Shown piece after piece: positions 17,500-30,051 of a DNA stretch of 64,000 nucleotides. Source of the stretch: Myxococcus hansupus (GTDB lineage Bacteria; Myxococcota; Myxococcia; Myxococcales; Myxococcaceae); NCBI RefSeq assembly GCF_000280925.3, contig NZ_CP012109.1, positions 682,001-746,000 on the forward strand, given 5' to 3'. Each line of letters opens with the position of its first letter. Within the stretch, counting starts at the first letter, position 1. A program made the translations under genes and the position numbers. The notes under the pieces are model-generated. The model was not told the DNA's origin and searched no databases. It was given only the letters and a program-made list of their open reading frames with translations.

Positions 17500-17528
17500 T
17501 TGACACACTGGCATGTCGCCCGTACCAT
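17500..17528 (+). promoter_or_regulatory. Sigma-70-like promoter of the histone-H1-like gene
   Basis: TTGACA at 17500-17505, a 17-base spacer, and TACCAT at 17523-17528. The -35 is a perfect match and the -10 fits four of six. Transcription would start near 17535, leaving a leader of about 74 bases before the ATG at 17609. Such a consensus-like promoter agrees with an abundant nucleoid protein. Confidence 0.7.
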
Positions 17529-17608
17529 TCACTTCAAGCACTCACTCCCATCAAGAAGAGTGCAGGGCCTCGGTTGACTGGGGCCAACCACTGAACCGGA
17601 GGATTCTG

Positions 17609-17842
17609 ATGGCCGCTAAGAAGAAGACCGCTGCGAAGTCCGCGACCAAGAAGGCTGCCAAGACGGCCAAGACGGCCAAGGCCGCGAAGTCTGCGAAGAA
17701 GACGACGGCCCGCAAGACGGCCGGCAAGACCGCGACCAAGAAGGCGGCCGCCAAGAAGACCACCCGCAAGGCGGCCAAGAAGGCTCCGGCTCGCAAGCGC
17801 GCCCCCAAGGCGGCGGCGGCCCCGGTTACCCCGGAGTCCTGA
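17609..17842 (+). CDS. Histone-H1-like Lys/Ala-rich protein
   Basis: 77 residues, about 38% Lys plus Arg and rich in Ala and Thr, built of AAKK, TKKA and RKTA units, ending APVTPES. This is the composition of eukaryotic H1 tails and of bacterial H1-like proteins (Hc1, AlgP tail, BpH1), which bind and compact DNA without a fold. The start follows CCGGAGGA by five bases. It has a strong own promoter and a strong terminator, so it is a separate, probably highly expressed unit. Codon use is biased to AAG for Lys. Confidence 0.8.
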   Translation: MAAKKKTAAKSATKKAAKTAKTAKAAKSAKKTTARKTAGKTATKKAAAKKTTRKAAKKAPARKRAPKAAAAPVTPES

Positions 17843-17884
17843 GCAGTCCCGTCGTCATGAGCGGACGGAAGTTGACGTCCGGTG

Positions 17885-17918
17885 AACGGCTCGGCGAAAC
17901 CCGCCGGGCCGTTTTCAT
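17885..17918 (+). terminator. Intrinsic terminator after the H1-like gene
   Basis: AACGGCTCGGCG (17885-17896) pairs with CGCCGGGCCGTT (17902-17913), with one G-T pair and a five-base loop, followed by a T-rich TTCATTTTC. It ends just before the ribosome site of the next gene, so that gene is either driven by read-through or by a promoter not obvious here. Confidence 0.8.
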
Positions 17919-17938
17919 TTTCAGGACCCGGAGTGCTC

Positions 17939-19396
17939 ATGTCGCTGCGTCCCGTGGAGCTGGAGCAGGTGGTGGCGGAGGTGGGAGCACGCCTCACCGG
18001 GGCGGTGGCACAGAAGGCCTGGTGCCCCCTTCCCAGGCTCGCCTACGTGGAGCTGCGCGTCCCGGGCAAATCCGTCCTGCTGTGCCTGTGCGCGGAGGGA
18101 GACCTCTCGCGCGTCTCCATCGCGGATGATCGCTTCCCCACGCCGGGCGAGCCCGCCCCCTTCCAGCGGTGGCTGCGCCAGGAGCTGACGGGCTTCAAGC
18201 TCCAGGGGGCCCGCTTCCTCGAGCCGGAGCGGGTGGTGATCCTCGACTTCGAGCGCGAGGACATCCGCAGACGTCTGGTGTTGGAGGTCGGCGCGCCCGG
18301 GGGCCTGCTGCTGCTCAGCGACAATGGCCGGGTGTTGATGCTCTCGGGGGAAGGCTTCGGGTCGCGCCGGAATCTCTATCCAGGCGCGACGTGGGCGCCG
18401 CCGGAACCGCCGCCGCCCGAGGCGCTCGCGAAGGCCCGGAGCCAGCCGTCACGGCTCGCTCCCGAGGAAGCGGACGCGCTGCCGTATGCCCAGGCCGCGG
18501 AGCGTCTGCTGGGCGCGCGCGACAAGGCCAGCCGCTCGGAGACCATCCGCCGCCGCCTGGCGCAGCCGTACCGCGCGCGCCTCAAGCGCTCCTCCCGCAC
18601 GCTGGAGAAGGTCCGCGCCGAGGCCGCGCGCGGTCCGGAGGCGGAGCAGCACCGCGAGGTGGGCGAGCTGCTCGCGCAGAACCTCTTCCGCCTCAAGCGC
18701 GGCGCCACCGAGGCCGTGCTCACCGCCTATACAGAGGAGGGCGTGAAGGAGGTCCGGGTGACGCTGGACCCGAAGCGCACGCCGAAAGAGGAGGCGGACT
18801 GGCGCTTCCACCAGTACCGGCGGCTCCTGCGCGGCGTAGCGCAGGCGCGTCACCGCGAGGCGGAGATGGCGCGCGAGGTGGCCCACGCGAAACAGGCGCT
18901 CGAACAGATTGAGCGGATGGATGACGCCGCGCTGCTGTCCCAGGCGGAGGTGCTCCAGCTCCCGTCCAGCGGCGAGGGCGCGCAGGAGGGCCGGCCCTTC
19001 AAGGAGTACGTGGGCCATGGCGGCGCGCGCATCTGGGTGGGGCGCGGCGCCGAGGACAACGACGCGCTCACCTTCAAGGTCGCGCGGCCCTGGTACCTGT
19101 GGCTCCACGCGCGCGGCGTGCCGGGCAGCCATGTGGTGCTGCCGCTGGAGAAGGGGCAGGAGGTGGTGCAAGAGGCGCTGTTGGACGCGGCGCACCTGGC
19201 GCTACACCACTCGGGGGCCAAGGGCGAGCCGCGCGGCGAGGTGAGCTACGTGCCCGCGAAGTTCGTGCGCAAGGTCAAGGGTGGGGCGCCGGGGCAGGTG
19301 ACCTTCACGCGCGAGAAGACCTTCGTGGTGCGCATGGAGCCCGAGCGGCTGGAGCGGCTGCTCAAGTCCCGTCACACGGAGCCCGCCGCGCCGTGA
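17939..19396 (+). CDS. rqcH: RqcH/Rqc2-type NFACT protein (ribosome quality control)
   Basis: 485 residues from ATG 17939, after GGAG. The NFACT-N part spans residues 1-180 (LRPVELEQVVAEVGARLTGA, YVELRVPGKSVLLCL, RLVLEVGAPGGLLLLSDNGRV). A charged coiled-coil and HhH-like middle follows (LKRSSRTLEKVRAEAARGPE), then the NFACT-R RNA-binding domain from about 350 (KEYVGHGGARIWVGRGAEDNDAL, PWYLWLHARGVPGSHVVLPL, YVPAKFVRKVKGGAPGQV). RqcH binds 50S subunits carrying stalled peptidyl-tRNA and adds Ala tails to mark the chain for degradation. It is somewhat shorter than the Bacillus protein. The old name fibronectin-binding protein is misleading. SprT-like protease follows at 128 bases. Confidence 0.9.
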   Translation: MSLRPVELEQVVAEVGARLTGAVAQKAWCPLPRLAYVELRVPGKSVLLCLCAEGDLSRVSIADDRFPTPGEPAPFQRWLRQELTGFKLQGARFLEPERVVILDFEREDIRRRLVLEVGAPGGLLLLSDNGRVLMLSGEGFGSRRNLYPGATWAPPEPPPPEALAKARSQPSRLAPEEADALPYAQAAERLLGARDKASRSETIRRRLAQPYRARLKRSSRTLEKVRAEAARGPEAEQHREVGELLAQNLFRLKRGATEAVLTAYTEEGVKEVRVTLDPKRTPKEEADWRFHQYRRLLRGVAQARHREAEMAREVAHAKQALEQIERMDDAALLSQAEVLQLPSSGEGAQEGRPFKEYVGHGGARIWVGRGAEDNDALTFKVARPWYLWLHARGVPGSHVVLPLEKGQEVVQEALLDAAHLALHHSGAKGEPRGEVSYVPAKFVRKVKGGAPGQVTFTREKTFVVRMEPERLERLLKSRHTEPAAP

Positions 19397-19524
19397 GGAC
19401 GTCGTACGCCCGCCCGCCTTCCACTCCGGTTAGTGGACGCTGCGTGCGAGCGCGGTTGACGGGCTGACGGTGAGGAGGCGAGCGGGGGGCCGCCGCCCTT
19501 GAGTCCCCAGAAGTGCGGGGTACG

Positions 19525-20433
19525 ATGCGCAGCCGCGTGTCCCCCGAGCCATTCCGCCAGACGTCGCTGTTCCCCCGAGGTCTCTCTGCGGCCACCCGTG
19601 CTGCGGAGAGCGCGGCCGCACCCCGGCCCGAGGGGGGACCTGCCGCGGCCGTGGCGCCCGCGCCGAGGCCGGTCGCACCGCCCGTGCCGTTGCCGCCGCG
19701 GGGACTTCCGTTGGAAGAGGCGCCTCGCATCCTCACGCGCCCGCCCACGCGCGAGGAGCTGTGGACGCGCGCGGAGTCGTTGGCGTGGCGTCTGAGCGCC
19801 GAGCTGGGCATGCCGGTGCGGCTGTCGGTGACGGACAACCGTTCCACCATGGTGTCGTTCCGCCGTGGCTCCACGGTGCTGGCGCTGCGGCTGCACCACA
19901 TGTTCCTCGACGCGCCGGAGCCGGTGGTGCGCGCGGTGGCGGACTACGCGGGCCGGGGCCACCGCACCGCGGGCGCCATCCTGGACGAGTACATCCGCGG
20001 GCAGCAGCCGCGCATCCGCCAGATGCGCCGCGAATCCGACGCGGACCTCAACCCGCGCGGGCGCTGTTTCGACCTCCAGGAACTTTACGACGCGACCAAC
20101 CGCGAATTTTTCCAGGACCTCATCCAGGCCCGGATTGGTTGGGGGCGCATGCCTCCGCGCCGTCGCCGCAAGTCCATCCGGTTGGGCGTCTACGACCACC
20201 AGACGCGCGAGATTCGCATCCACCCCACGCTGGACAGCCCCGAAGTGCCGTCCTTCTTCGTGGAGTTCATCGTGTTCCACGAGATGCTCCACCAGCTCTT
20301 CCCGAGCACGGGCCGAGGCGGCCGTCGCGTGCATCACCCGCGCGCATTCCGCGAGCGTGAGCGGACGTTCCCGCATTACGCCGCCGCACTGCGTTGGGAG
20401 CGGGAGAATCTGGGCATGCTGTTGCGCGGTTGA
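19525..20433 (+). CDS. SprT-like zinc metalloprotease
   Basis: 302 residues. The first 75 are Pro/Ala-rich and probably disordered. The core has FDLQELYDATNREFFQDLIQ, RLGVYDHQTREIRIHPTLD, the zinc motif HEMLHQLFP (HExxH) near residue 252, and a following HHPRAFRERERTFP that supplies the third His. This is the SprT/Spartan domain order. In eukaryotes Spartan cuts DNA-protein crosslinks; bacterial roles are poorly known. It lies between rqcH and pyk on the same strand, so co-expression with the quality-control protein is possible but not shown. Confidence 0.82.
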   Translation: MRSRVSPEPFRQTSLFPRGLSAATRAAESAAAPRPEGGPAAAVAPAPRPVAPPVPLPPRGLPLEEAPRILTRPPTREELWTRAESLAWRLSAELGMPVRLSVTDNRSTMVSFRRGSTVLALRLHHMFLDAPEPVVRAVADYAGRGHRTAGAILDEYIRGQQPRIRQMRRESDADLNPRGRCFDLQELYDATNREFFQDLIQARIGWGRMPPRRRRKSIRLGVYDHQTREIRIHPTLDSPEVPSFFVEFIVFHEMLHQLFPSTGRGGRRVHHPRAFRERERTFPHYAAALRWERENLGMLLRG

Positions 20434-20534
20434 GCGCCGCTTCGTCCGCTGGCTCATTTACCGTTTTACCGAGCGAAGCGACCCATGCAGCACGCTTGAC
20501 GCTGCCGTAAGGGAAACCCATCCTCACGGGCTCT

Positions 20535-21968
<1,434 letters not shown>

Positions 21969-21989
21969 GACGGAACCCCGGGCCCAGGG

Positions 21990-23495
21990 CTACTTGATGC
22001 CCTGGAGCACCCGCCGAGGGATGTCGGCCTCGATGAAGACGGTGTAGAGCGCCGGGTCCAACTGACCGGCGTCGGATTCGCGCTTGAGGATGTCGAGCGC
22101 GAGCGTGTGCGGCACGGCCTTCTTGTAGGGCCGGTCGCTCGCGGTGAGCGCGTCGTAGATGTCGCAGATGGACATCATCCGGGACTGCACCGGGATGTCC
22201 TTCTCCGCGCGGGGGTAGCCAGTGCCATCCAGCTTCTCGTGGTGGGCGTAGGCAATCTCCGGCACGCGACGCAGCGTGCGCGTCCACGGAATCTGGGACA
22301 GGAAGCGGTAGGTGTGCTCGACGTGGCTCTCGATTTCGCGGCGCTCCTCGGGAGAGAGCGTGCCGCGGGCGATGGAGAGCGACTGGATTTCGCCGGGCAG
22401 CAGCAGCGGCTGGGCCTGTCCGTGGGCATCCACGAAGCGCAGCCCGCCCAGCTCATGGAGGCGCTCGAAGTTGCCCTGCGCGAGCACCGTGGGGCGGTTG
22501 CAGGAGAGGATGAACGCCATCACCTCGTCGAGCTGCCCTGACTCGCGCGCGAGCCGCTCCTCCTCTTCGGCCTCGATTTCCGCCAGGTTCGCCTGACCGC
22601 GCACCTTCACGGCCTCGATGCGGCGGCGGTAGCTCTGGAGCTGCAGGTCCTTGCGCGCGAGCTGGAAGCGGGCGCGCAGGCCCTCGAGTTCGTGCGGGTA
22701 GAGCTTCTCCGCCTTCACCAGCACCGGCTCGCGCACGCCCACCTTGCCGAAGTCGTGGAGCAGGGAGGCGTAGCGCAGCTCCTGAAGCTCGCCCGCGGAG
22801 AATCGGGTGTGCGCGTAGGGGCCGGTGGACAGGTGCTCAAGCGCCTGGGCCATGGCGACGGTGAGGTCGGCGACGCGGCCGGAGTGTCCTGCGGTGGTTG
22901 GATCGCGAGACTCGATGGCGACGACGGAGGCGGAGACGAAGCCCTCGAAGAGGCGGTTGATGTCCTCGTGAAGGAGGGCGTTCTCGATGGCGCCCGCGGC
23001 CTGGGCGCCCAGGGCGAGCAGCAGCTCCTCGTCCTCGGCGTTGAAGCTGGCGTCGCCCAGCTTGTTGAGGGCCTGGATGACGCCCGTCACCTCGCCGCCG
23101 GCGTCGCGCATGGGGACGCAGAGGATGGTCTTCGTCTGGTAGCCGCTGGAGATGTCGAACGAGCGGTTGAAGCGGGCGTCGGCGTAGGCGTCGGGGATGT
23201 TGATGACGGCGCCTGTCTGCGCCACCTGCCCGGCGACGCCGCTGCCCACCGGGAGGCGGATTTCGTTCTTCGAGCCCTGGGCCACCTTGCTCCACAGCTC
23301 GTTGCGCTCGCGGTCCAGGATGAAGAGCGAGCAGCGGTCCGCCTCCACCACCTTGGTGGCCTCGAAGAGGATGAGGGGGAGCAGCAGGTCGAGGTCGCGC
23401 TCGGCGCTCATCGCCTTCGCGACATCCAGGATGGACGTGAGCTTCGCCAGGCGGCGGTTGAGCTCGGGCTGTGGGGCAGGTTGAGCGAGCACCAA
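21990..23495 (-). CDS. GAF plus HD-GYP protein (cyclic-di-GMP phosphodiesterase type)
   Basis: 501 residues from TTG 23495 or GTG 23492, both after CGGAG. Residues 20-185 are a GAF domain (KVVEADRCSLFILDRERNEL, GSGVAGQVAQTGAVINIPDA, TILCVPMRDAGGEVTGVIQA). From about 195 an HD-GYP domain follows: IESRDPTTAGHSGRVADLT, YASLLHDFGKVGV with the HD pair, YAHHEKLDGTGYPR, and MMSICDIYDALTASDRPYKKA. Between the HD and GYP parts lies an insertion of about 150 residues, highly charged and likely coiled-coil (GLRARFQLARKDLQLQSYRR). The key metal ligands appear complete. It would break c-di-GMP in response to a small ligand on GAF. Confidence 0.9.
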   Translation of the reverse strand: MVLAQPAPQPELNRRLAKLTSILDVAKAMSAERDLDLLLPLILFEATKVVEADRCSLFILDRERNELWSKVAQGSKNEIRLPVGSGVAGQVAQTGAVINIPDAYADARFNRSFDISSGYQTKTILCVPMRDAGGEVTGVIQALNKLGDASFNAEDEELLLALGAQAAGAIENALLHEDINRLFEGFVSASVVAIESRDPTTAGHSGRVADLTVAMAQALEHLSTGPYAHTRFSAGELQELRYASLLHDFGKVGVREPVLVKAEKLYPHELEGLRARFQLARKDLQLQSYRRRIEAVKVRGQANLAEIEAEEEERLARESGQLDEVMAFILSCNRPTVLAQGNFERLHELGGLRFVDAHGQAQPLLLPGEIQSLSIARGTLSPEERREIESHVEHTYRFLSQIPWTRTLRRVPEIAYAHHEKLDGTGYPRAEKDIPVQSRMMSICDIYDALTASDRPYKKAVPHTLALDILKRESDAGQLDPALYTVFIEADIPRRVLQGIK

Positions 23496-23654
23496 GCGGC
23501 TCCGTGAGAAGCGGCCAGCGGGCCGCGAAGGGCTTCAAAGTTCTAGCACGGGTACACACGTCACTGCCTTGGGGGGCCCACCTGACAGGTCCCCGCCTGT
23601 CTGGTGGACGTCGCGCGGCTGTGTTCGGCCTTAGCGCGGGCGCGGGTTGCGGTT

Positions 23655-24326
23655 ATGAAGCGCCGCATGAGCCGACGCCCCGTTCGCATCTCTCCGTCGC
23701 TTTTGTCCTGTGACTTCGGCCGCTTGGCCGAGGAGGTCCGCGCCATTGAAGCCGCCGGCGCGGATTGGGTTCACGTGGATGTCATGGATGGCCGCTTTGT
23801 ACCGAACATCACGATTGGCCCCGTGGTGGTGGAGGCCATCAAGCGGGTGGCGACGAAGCCGTTGGACGTACACCTGATGATTGTGGAGCCGGAGCGGTAC
23901 GTGGACGCCTTCGTGAAGGCGGGGGCGGACGTGCTGACGGTGCACGTAGAGGCCAGTCCGCACCTGCACCGGACGCTTCAGCAGATTCGCAACGCGGGGG
24001 CGAAGCCGGCGGTGGTGTTGAACCCGGGCACGCCGTTGTCGGCCATCGAGGAGGTGCTGGGCGACGTGGACATGGTGCTGCTGATGAGTGTGAATCCGGG
24101 CTTTGGCGGCCAGGGTTTCATCGAGTCCACGGTGGACAAGGTGCGCCGGCTGCGCGGGATGTTGGATGCGCGCGGGCTGACGAACGTGGACATCGAGGTG
24201 GACGGCGGCATCAACGCCACCACGGCGAAGCGGGTGGTGGAGGCCGGGGCCACGGTGCTGGTGGCGGGCAGCTACGTCTTCGGTGCGAAGGACTACGCGG
24301 AGGCCATCCGCTCGCTGCGCTCGTGA
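23655..24326 (+). CDS. rpe: Ribulose-phosphate 3-epimerase
   Basis: About 223 residues from ATG 23655 (a second ATG at 23667 is also possible). The TIM-barrel motifs are [38 protein letters not shown] (metal-binding His and Asp), [55 protein letters not shown] and LVAGSYVFG. It interconverts ribulose-5-phosphate and xylulose-5-phosphate in the pentose phosphate pathway. It stands alone, divergent from the HD-GYP gene. Confidence 0.95.
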   Translation: MKRRMSRRPVRISPSLLSCDFGRLAEEVRAIEAAGADWVHVDVMDGRFVPNITIGPVVVEAIKRVATKPLDVHLMIVEPERYVDAFVKAGADVLTVHVEASPHLHRTLQQIRNAGAKPAVVLNPGTPLSAIEEVLGDVDMVLLMSVNPGFGGQGFIESTVDKVRRLRGMLDARGLTNVDIEVDGGINATTAKRVVEAGATVLVAGSYVFGAKDYAEAIRSLRS

Positions 24327-24342
24327 GGCGGCGGGCGCGGCG

Positions 24343-24729
24343 CTAGATGCGGGCGCGCGACACGGAGGAGGCGAGCCGGGCGACGCGGGTCATGAAGGTG
24401 GGGTCGAAGGGCTTCACCTCGTAGTCGTCGGCGCCGAGCTCGAAGCAGACGTGGCGGGTGAACTGGTCCTCGACGGCGCTGAGGATGATGACCTTGCAGT
24501 CGCGGGTGCTGGGGTCCTGCTTGAGCTGGGCGAGCAAGTCGCGCCCGTCCTGGTGCTGGTTGATGTCCAAAATGATGACGGCCGGCCGGTGCTCACGGGC
24601 GAGCTCCAGGACGCGCTCGGACGTGGTGTCCGAGATGCAGTTCAGCCCTGAGCGCTTCCCCTCGCGGGCGAGGGCGGAGACGATGAGGGGCTCGTCATCG
24701 GAGATGAGGACGACGGGGGGCGGCGTCAT
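24343..24729 (-). CDS. Single-domain response regulator
   Basis: 128 residues from ATG 24729. A complete receiver: VVLISDDEPLIVSAL with the acidic pair, VIILDINQHQDGRDL with the phosphoacceptor Asp, KVIILSAVEDQFTRHV with the Ser switch, GADDYEVKPFDP with the conserved Lys. There is no output domain, so it would act by protein contact, as CheY and many myxobacterial regulators do. No kinase gene is nearby. Convergent with rpe, 16 bases apart. A weak promoter-like pair (TTCACA, 17 bases, TACTCC) reads toward it at 24823-24795. Confidence 0.9.
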   Translation of the reverse strand: MTPPPVVLISDDEPLIVSALAREGKRSGLNCISDTTSERVLELAREHRPAVIILDINQHQDGRDLLAQLKQDPSTRDCKVIILSAVEDQFTRHVCFELGADDYEVKPFDPTFMTRVARLASSVSRARI

Positions 24730-24908
24730 GGCTTCGAGGTGCAACAATGCTGTGCCTGCCTCGTGAAATGAAGCGAGGGGGGGGGAATTATCCGGGAGTA
24801 CAGGAATTTCTTGGTCTTGTGAAGCAGAGTCGGGACCCACCCGGGAGGGGCAAGGCTGGTGGGTCGCTCGGGGCGGGGCGGGGCGGAAGAAAAGGTGATC
24901 CGAGGACG

Positions 24909-24937
24909 TTGACTCGGCTGGGCGGCTCGGGTACTAC
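24909..24937 (+). promoter_or_regulatory. Promoter of tRNA-Pro
   Basis: TTGACT at 24909-24914, a spacer of 17 bases, TACTAC at 24932-24937. Transcription would start near 24944, about 44 bases before the mature tRNA. The -35 fits five of six, the -10 three of six. Position and orientation support it. Confidence 0.55.
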
Positions 24938-24987
24938 CGCCCGCACTTCGCCGGTCCCGAGAAGGACCGTCCGGCGAGGCGACATAT

Positions 24988-25064
24988 CGGGGAGTGGCTC
25001 AGCCTGGTAGAGCACTTGGTTCGGGACCAAGGGGTCGCAGGTTCAAATCCTGTCTCCCCGACCA
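24988..25064 (+). tRNA. tRNA-Pro (anticodon CGG)
   Basis: Cloverleaf: acceptor CGGGGAG (24988-24994) pairs with CTCCCCG (25054-25060), discriminator A, and CCA encoded at 25062-25064. The anticodon stem CTTGG/CCAAG encloses TTCGGGA, anticodon CGG at 25022-25024. The T-arm is GCAGG-TTCAAAT-CCTGT. The CGG anticodon reads CCG, a heavily used Pro codon in this GC-rich genome. It has its own promoter and terminator. Confidence 0.97.
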
Positions 25065-25074
25065 CGTCATGAAG

Positions 25075-25113
25075 CGGGCTGGAGATCGCAAGGTCTCCAG
25101 CCCGTTTCTTTTT
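25075..25113 (+). terminator. Intrinsic terminator of tRNA-Pro
   Basis: CGGGCTGGAGA (25075-25085) pairs perfectly with TCTCCAGCCCG (25094-25104) across an eight-base loop, followed by TTTCTTTTT. A textbook terminator. Confidence 0.95.
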
Positions 25114-25343
25114 GGGCTCCCTGCTGTGGTGCCGCTGGCATCCCGATGGATGTCGACCTGGCCGCCGGATGGTTCCACAAGCTGCGCCACCGCGTCCGCG
25201 ACAAGCTCGCGTCGCGGACGCAGCCAGCCCCCGCCTCAGACGCTGTCGGGCCAGACGAACTCGGACCAGTCGGCCTTGTCGAAGCGCAGCACACGGCCGG
25301 TGCCGGTGGTCGCCCACGAGAAAGCCTTGTTGCTGGCCAGCCG

Positions 25344-26021
25344 TTAGAAGGAGCCCGAGCCATTTGCGCTGACCGGCACCTCCTTGAGCGTGCCATCCAC
25401 CACCCTGTAAAGCGTGCGGTAGGTGCAGAGGTAGATGGTGCCGTCCAGGGTCGCCATGCCCCAGAAGTCTTCGGTGTGTTCGGCCGTGTTCAGGGGCTGC
25501 CAGCCCTGCGTTCCACCGCGAAGCACGGTGCCGGCGCCGCATGCGTACACGAGTCCGTCGTCGTGGCACACCACTTGATGCTGCGCTGCGTGGGTCGGCG
25601 TTTCCGGTGAGCGCCATGCCGCGCCATCGAAGTGAAAAACGGCGCCTGCATGGCCCACGGCATAAAGGTCATTCGTCGCGAAGCCATCGATTGCATTGAG
25701 GGTCGGGTCGCTCGGGCCGCTGTAGGGCTGGCGCAGCGGTCCCGCTAGGTCCACCCAGCCGCCGGCATCCAGGCGGTACACGGTGTTCTGGCCGCCGCAG
25801 GCGTACACGCTCTGGCCAATGCGTCGCAGACCCGAGAGAAAGCCTGCGTGCGGCGGCCGACCCAGCCTGGTGCGTTGCAGGACGTCGTAGCGATAGGTGT
25901 CGCCGCTCGCGTAGACACTGATCAGTCGCCGCTGGCGGGCTTCCTCGATGAAGTCGCCGCCACAGGGCGGGTTGTTGATGTCCCGGTTACTCACCACGCC
26001 CCACTTGTTCTGCGGCGCCAT
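25344..26021 (-). CDS. Propeller-like protein, C-terminus cut by an in-frame TAA
   Basis: 225 residues from ATG 26021, no signal peptide in this reading. It has five or so repeated units of W/Y-x-L and D-x-Y type: QSVYACGGQNTVYRLDAGGW, DLYAVGHAGAVFHFDGAAW, GLVYACGAGTVLRGGTQGW, GTIYLCTYRTLYRVVDGT. These resemble the blades of beta-propeller proteins with Kelch- or PQQ-like repeats. The TAA at 25344 stops it after GSGSF, but the same frame continues as another blade-like piece (RLASNKAFSWATTGTGRVLR, then a W-rich end) to a TGA at 25236. The protein is therefore probably truncated by a nonsense change. Function unknown. Confidence 0.6.
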   Translation of the reverse strand: MAPQNKWGVVSNRDINNPPCGGDFIEEARQRRLISVYASGDTYRYDVLQRTRLGRPPHAGFLSGLRRIGQSVYACGGQNTVYRLDAGGWVDLAGPLRQPYSGPSDPTLNAIDGFATNDLYAVGHAGAVFHFDGAAWRSPETPTHAAQHQVVCHDDGLVYACGAGTVLRGGTQGWQPLNTAEHTEDFWGMATLDGTIYLCTYRTLYRVVDGTLKEVPVSANGSGSF

Positions 26022-26063
26022 GATGACGGTCCGCGTCAGCGGCGCATCAGGGTCGGGCGGGTG

Positions 26064-26168
26064 TTAGAAATGGCAGTACAGCACGCAGCGCTCGTCGGCG
26101 CCGTGCAGGGGCGCGAGCTCGTTGAAGTAGAGCGCGGCTGGATGTTTGGGAGTGGCGGGCTTGTTCAT
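26064..26168 (-). CDS. 34-residue ORF in the same frame as the propeller gene
   Basis: ATG 26168 opens MNKPATPKHPAALYFNELAP, then LHGADERCVLYCHF and a TAA at 26064. The frame then continues without another stop, through HPPDPDAPLTRTVI, into the ATG at 26021 of the next gene. So the small ORF is more likely the true N-terminus of a longer ancestral gene than an independent peptide. Both interrupting codons read TTC-TAA-C. Confidence 0.35.
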   Translation of the reverse strand: MNKPATPKHPAALYFNELAPLHGADERCVLYCHF

Positions 26169-26328
26169 GCTCCAAGTCCCGCGCCCGTCGTGGGCACGCT
26201 GCTGATTGCACCCTGCAGGCTCGTTCCGTGGGCGCCCGTGCGGTTGACGGTGTCGCCCTCAAGTATAGGACGGATAGGAGCCCTGTTGAGGGCGGTGTGC
26301 GGTGGCACGCGGGCTGTGCTCCGTGCTG

Positions 26329-26415
26329 GAGCAGCGGCTGTACCGCGCGTCGGGGCACATGCTGGCCCAAGTGGCCCATCCATGCGGCACGCCACAGGGA
26401 CACGGGCTTCCAGGT
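26329..26415. repeat. Dispersed repeat, copy 1 (partner at 40.1 kb)
   Basis: About 85 bases, with the shared blocks TCGGGGCACATG, GGCCCA and GGGCTTCCAGGT, match 40111-40197 at roughly 75-80% by eye and in the same orientation. On the minus strand both read TWKPxSLxxAAWxGxxGxHVPR in one frame. The original gene cannot be named. Confidence 0.7.
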
Positions 26416-26530
26416 AATTGGGGATGCTTGAGCTCGACACCACGCGCTCAGGGGTGGACGCTGTTCCGGGGCCCGCTTCGCAGGGCGTGTGGACAATGTC
26501 AGGTGCTCGAGAATGGCGCGCGCCCACCGG

Positions 26531-26632
26531 GGCCGTCAGGTATGCCAGCACCCTTCTACGGCCTCCACACCGAGAATTGGCGAAGACTTTTGGCGCAGCA
26601 GTCCGGCCCAATCCAATCGCGGCGTGTGCTCC
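26531..26632 (-). mobile_element. IS91-type transposase remnant, copy 1
   Basis: On the minus strand the stretch encodes PRLDWAGLLRQ and then, one frame over, SRCGGRRRVLAYLTAP. These are the C-terminal signature of IS91/IS801-type (Y2, rolling-circle) transposases, which end in a leucine-arginine-rich helix and a C-x-R-C-G-G-R-R-R-V-L motif. Compared with the copy at 38.4 kb it has lost about 14 bases, which causes the frame change. Only this end survives; no terminal IS sequences were seen. Confidence 0.75.
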
Positions 26633-26955
26633 ACCGTCGCAGCCTGGGCCGGGCTCTCCTCCGCCAGTCCCGCCCTGGGCACGGACCTGAGAAGCAGAGG
26701 GATGACGAGCTGCTGCGCTTCAAGTCACTGCTGGAGCGGGGACGGGCCACGGGCCACGGGCCACGGGCCGCAAGGCGAAGGCGACGCGCGAGCAGCTCGT
26801 GCCGCGGCGAAGGGGAGCCCCGGACACCGTGACGCACCAGGCCACGTGGCTGCGGGGCTCGGTGGAGGAACAATCGCGCGGAGGATTCGAATAAAAATCC
26901 CCGGTGGTTCGTCGCGGCGAACCGACGCCGCAGCTGCCAATCGGGGGGACGCAAA

Positions 26956-29976
<3,021 letters not shown>

Positions 29977-30051
29977 CGCCCTAGCGCCTCGAGCGCCAAG
30001 GGCCTTGATGCTTCTTTCGTCGATCGATTCCAGACGACCGGAGCCGCCTTC

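Larger units (their letters stand above)
26169..26955. other. Gene-poor stretch with mobile-element debris
   Basis: No convincing gene on either strand. It holds a dispersed repeat shared with 40.1 kb, a transposase fragment shared with 38.3 kb and a short CGGGCCA tandem run near 26745-26770. Frames that are open here are broken or compositionally unlike the real genes around them. Confidence 0.7.

Noticed and set aside
24778..24785. Run of eight G
   Set aside because: Possible phase-variable tract, but it lies outside any coding frame and only upstream of the response regulator. No evidence of switching.
26745..26770. Short CGGGCCA tandem repeats
   Set aside because: Three to four units in non-coding sequence; too short and simple to interpret.
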